DNA of 64,000 nt, taken from Enterobacteriaceae bacterium UBA5654. Lineage in GTDB: Bacteria > Pseudomonadota > Gammaproteobacteria > Enterobacterales > Enterobacteriaceae. The stretch covers positions 8,561-72,560 of the forward strand of contig DIJC01000022.1 in NCBI GenBank assembly GCA_002421005.1, read 5' to 3'. The position numbers and the translations under genes were made by a program. Below, piece after piece: positions 61,222 through 64,000 of the stretch. The number at the start of each line of letters is the position of its first letter. Positions within the stretch are counted from its first letter, which is position 1. The notes under the pieces are model-generated. The model saw only the letters and a program-made list of their open reading frames with translations, ran no database searches and was not told the origin of the DNA.

Positions 61222-62748
61222 ATGCACAGACGCAAAATTTCCTCCCTGACTCTGCTGGCGCTGATGCTGGCTGGTTGCAGCGTGGGACCGGATTATCAGG
61301 CCGCCGTGCCGCAAACCCCCGCACGCTGGCACGATGCGGGCGGTGGCGATGTGCCGTCGCAGACGCGCCCGCAGGCGGTGGATCCACGCTGGTGGACGAC
61401 GTTTAATTCCCCGCAGCTCAATAGCCTGGTCGAGCGGGCGATTGCCGGAAATCTGTCATTACAGCAAACGGTGCTGCGAATTGCCGGGGCGCGCGAGCAG
61501 CTTAATCAGGCCGGTGGCGCGTTCTTACCGGCGGTGAACGGCAACGTGCAGGCCACCCGCCAGCAGCTTGGGCTGAAAGGCGAGCTGGAGTCGCACGATG
61601 TTTACGGTCAGCTTGATGATGTTGACCCGGAACTGCGCGGCGCGCTGGGGCCGCTGACCCAGCCGATTAATTTATATCAGGGCAGCTTTGACGCCCAGTG
61701 GGAACTGGATTTGTGGGGCAAGGTTCGCCGTCAGGTTGAAGCGGCGCAGGCCCAGCAGCAGGCGGCAATTGAGCAGCGCAACGACGCGCTGGTGTCGCTG
61801 GAGGCGGAAGTGGCCCGCGCATGGCTGCAACTGCGCGGCGCACAAAGCATTATTCATACCATGAATACGCAGATTGCCAGCGCGCAGGAAACGCTGGATC
61901 TCACCGAGAACCGCCAGCGCGGGGGACTCTCTCCGCAGCTGGACGTGGAAAATGCCCGCGCCCAGTTGGGCAATCTCGAAGCGCAGTTGCCGCAGTATCA
62001 GGCGCAGCAGCGGCAGGCGATGAATGCGCTGGCGGTGCTGCTGGGTAAACCGCCGGGTGCGCTGGACAGTGAACTACAGGGTGAGAAACCGCTGCCGCCG
62101 CTGCCGGAAATCGTCAAAACCGGCATTCCATCCACGCTGGCGCGTCGGCGTCCTGACGTGCGCGAGGCGGAGGCTAATCTGCACGCCGCCACTGCGCAAA
62201 TCGGCGTTTCCGTCGCCCAGCTATTCCCCAGCCTGACGCTTAGCGGGCAGTTTGGGATGCGCAACAGCGAAGCGGACTGGCTGACTGACTGGAGCAGCCA
62301 TTTCTATAGCGTCGGCCCGCAGGTCTCGATCCCGATTTTCCAGGGCGGACGGCTGGTTTCCAGCGTTAAACTGGCCCGCGCGCAGCAGGGCGCGCAGGTG
62401 TTGCAATATCGCCAGACGGTGCTGACCGCGCTGAACGACGTTGAAAATGCGCTGGTCAGCTACCGCAGCGATCAGCAGCAGGAGCAGGGGCTGGAGAAAA
62501 CCATTACCGCGCTGCAAAACGCCTTCAACCTTGCCAGCGACAGCTACCGGCAGGGGCTGGCGACCTTTATTGACGTGCTGGATGCCCAGCGGCAGCTGGC
62601 GCAGGCTGAGCAGCAGCGTGCGCAGGCAAAAGTGCAGAGCAGCCTCGATCTCGTTGCGCTGTACAAAGCGCTGGGCGGCGGCTGGGAGCCGTATCAGACC
62701 GTGCGCCTGCCGGATTATTCGGTCTTTGGCGACGCGCCGCGCGGGTAA
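61222..62748 (+). CDS. outer membrane factor lipoprotein, NodT/OprM family
   Basis: 508-aa TolC-like channel. Lipoprotein signal with lipobox LAGC (C19, MHRRKISSLTLLALMLAGCS) and CSVGPDYQ after it. Two repeated helical halves (AIAGNLSLQQTVLRIAGAREQL, AEANLHAATAQIGVSVAQLFPSLTLSGQFG) and the barrel strands YQGSFDAQWELDLWGKVRRQVEA. Completes the pump; starts 1 bp after the antiporter stop. Having its own channel, the pump does not need TolC. Confidence 0.92.
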   Translation: MHRRKISSLTLLALMLAGCSVGPDYQAAVPQTPARWHDAGGGDVPSQTRPQAVDPRWWTTFNSPQLNSLVERAIAGNLSLQQTVLRIAGAREQLNQAGGAFLPAVNGNVQATRQQLGLKGELESHDVYGQLDDVDPELRGALGPLTQPINLYQGSFDAQWELDLWGKVRRQVEAAQAQQQAAIEQRNDALVSLEAEVARAWLQLRGAQSIIHTMNTQIASAQETLDLTENRQRGGLSPQLDVENARAQLGNLEAQLPQYQAQQRQAMNALAVLLGKPPGALDSELQGEKPLPPLPEIVKTGIPSTLARRRPDVREAEANLHAATAQIGVSVAQLFPSLTLSGQFGMRNSEADWLTDWSSHFYSVGPQVSIPIFQGGRLVSSVKLARAQQGAQVLQYRQTVLTALNDVENALVSYRSDQQQEQGLEKTITALQNAFNLASDSYRQGLATFIDVLDAQRQLAQAEQQRAQAKVQSSLDLVALYKALGGGWEPYQTVRLPDYSVFGDAPRG

Positions 62749-62855
62749 CCTTCAGAGGATTGGGCAAGAAAAGAACAGGAACGCCACATTCGCCGCTGCG
62801 ACCGGGAGGGTATAACTATAGGGTACTCACGTTATCATCCTGAAAGGAGAGTCCT

Positions 62856-63893
62856 GTGCGATATCAAAAATTAGGCAATACCGGCCTGTTTGTTTCCGAA
62901 CTGTGCCTCGGCACCATGACCTTCGGCGGTGAAGAGGGGATGTGGGGAAAAATCGGTCAGCTGCGGCAGGCTGACGCAGAAAAACTGGTCGGCACCGCGC
63001 TGGATGCGGGGATCAATTTTATCGATACGGCGAACGTCTATTCCGAAGGACGTTCAGAGGAGATCACCGGGCAGGCACTGAAAAACCTGAAGATACCGCG
63101 TGAAGAGGTGGTGGTGGCGACCAAGGTATTTGGCGAAACCGGCACCGCAGGTGTCAACTCGCGCGGTAGCTCACGCTATCACATTATCGACAGCGTGAAG
63201 GAGAGTCTGCGCCGGTTGCAGTTGGATCATATCGATCTCTACCAGCTTCACGGTTTTGACCCGGCAACGCCAATGGAAGAAACGCTGTACGCGCTGGATA
63301 ATCTGGTGCAGCACGGTCACGTGCGCTATATCGGCGTGTCAAACTGGGCGGCGTGGCAAATCGCCAAAGCGCTGGGGATTTCCGAGCGCAAAGGGCTGGC
63401 GCGTTTTGCGTCCCTCCAGGCGTATTACACCATTGCCGGGCGCGATCTGGAGCGCGAACTGGTGCCGATGCTGCAAAGCGAGAACGTCGGGCTGATGGTC
63501 TGGAGTCCACTGGCCGGGGGGTTGCTGAGCGGTAAATACAGCCGCGACGGTGAGAGCGAAGCCGGAAGCCGCCGTCAGGCGTTTGATTTTCCGCCGGTGA
63601 ATAAAGATCGTGCCTTTGACTGCGTGGACGTGATGCGCACGATTGCCGACAGCAAAGGGGTGTCGGTGGCGCAGATTGCGCTGGCCTGGCTGCTGCATCA
63701 ACCGGTGGTCAGCAGCGTGATCATCGGCGCTAAACGCCCGGAACAGTTGACCGATAATATCGCCGCCACCGAAATTCGTTTCAGCGACGACGAGCTAAAA
63801 CAGCTGGATGCGGTCAGCGCTCTGCCGCCGGAATATCCCGGCTGGATGCTGGAACGTCAGGGCGAGCACCGCCGCAATCAGCTCAAAGGATAA
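62856..63893 (+). CDS. aldo/keto reductase
   Basis: 345-aa NADPH-dependent (beta/alpha)8-barrel oxidoreductase. Catalytic tetrad D57, Y62, K90 and H132 in IDTANVY, VVVATKVFG and YQLHGFD; NADPH site LLHQPVVSSVIIGAKRPEQL. GTG start with AAAGGAGAG 6-7 bp upstream. Monocistronic, just after the efflux operon. The substrate cannot be read from sequence; detoxification of aldehydes is a typical role. Confidence 0.92.
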   Translation: MRYQKLGNTGLFVSELCLGTMTFGGEEGMWGKIGQLRQADAEKLVGTALDAGINFIDTANVYSEGRSEEITGQALKNLKIPREEVVVATKVFGETGTAGVNSRGSSRYHIIDSVKESLRRLQLDHIDLYQLHGFDPATPMEETLYALDNLVQHGHVRYIGVSNWAAWQIAKALGISERKGLARFASLQAYYTIAGRDLERELVPMLQSENVGLMVWSPLAGGLLSGKYSRDGESEAGSRRQAFDFPPVNKDRAFDCVDVMRTIADSKGVSVAQIALAWLLHQPVVSSVIIGAKRPEQLTDNIAATEIRFSDDELKQLDAVSALPPEYPGWMLERQGEHRRNQLKG

Positions 63894-64000
63894 CGCTTCC
63901 GCCTCGTTTTCAGTCAGGCTTTCAGCCAAATTTATCTTCTTCAGAGGCTCGGGTAATCGGGCCTGGTTGTGTTAAGTACCCGTAATTCCCCCCCCTCCCC
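63894..64000. other. tail of the window, no gene
   Basis: About 100 bp after the aldo/keto reductase with no ORF. The last 14 bases are nearly all C, which looks unlike the rest and may be a contig end or a low-quality run. Confidence 0.4.

Overview
The window is chromosomal DNA from a member of the Enterobacteriaceae. Its backbone is collinear with the bioD-uvrB-moa-ybh-ybi-gln-dps-ompX-mntR stretch of Escherichia coli K-12, but several segments differ from that genome and point to a Klebsiella/Raoultella/Enterobacter-type relative. No rRNA, tRNA, IS element, prophage or CRISPR array was seen. The genus call is inference from gene content and from protein motifs recalled from E. coli.

Layout: 1-1315 holds the end of bioD and an orphan UrtE/LivF-like ABC ATPase. 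1316-4127 is the uvrB promoter (DnaA-box pair, LexA box), uvrB and its terminator. 4113-7507 is the pmrCAB set (eptA, basR, basS) on the minus strand, which K-12 carries elsewhere. 7591-12341 is yvcK, then the ModE box and Moco riboswitch in front of moaABCDE, then ybhL. 12665-22356 is the main accessory island: an IclR regulator followed by an SLC13/DASS transporter, an acylating aldehyde dehydrogenase, an iron alcohol dehydrogenase, a glycyl-radical activase, a glycyl radical enzyme and a TauE/SafE exporter. 22391-31546 is ybhN, clsB, ybhP, ybhQ, the ybhGFSR exporter and cecR with its operator. 31708-33983 is an extra DeoR-type regulator and rhlE. 34099-37910 is a GntR-controlled alpha-glucoside PTS/6-phospho-glucosidase operon. 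38106-44028 is dinG (LexA box), ybiB, ybiJ, ybiI, a flavin-reductase-like gene and rlmF. 44025-48756 is ybiO and glnHPQ with a sigma-54/NtrC promoter. 48877-51546 is dps, rhtA and ompX. 51564-54463 is a two-gene unit of a DUF4127 protein and a lone PTS EIIC. 54614-58428 is opgE, mntS (42 aa), mntR and ybiR. 58528-62748 is a tripartite efflux operon, followed by an aldo/keto reductase and the window end.

The most interesting part is the glycyl radical cluster. The enzyme has one active-site Cys in a GCVE motif (C464/E466) and a C-terminal RVAGYS radical site (G802), so it belongs to the dehydratase/lyase class and is not a pyruvate formate-lyase. No microcompartment shell genes are present. 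An importer, an aldehyde-forming radical enzyme, a reductive arm (alcohol dehydrogenase), an oxidative acyl-CoA arm (aldehyde dehydrogenase) and a TauE/SafE exporter together describe an anaerobic fermentation of a small polar substrate. The best match known to me is the DHPS dehydratase (HpfG-type) sulfonate pathway described in Klebsiella-like fermenters. The substrate is inferred, not shown.
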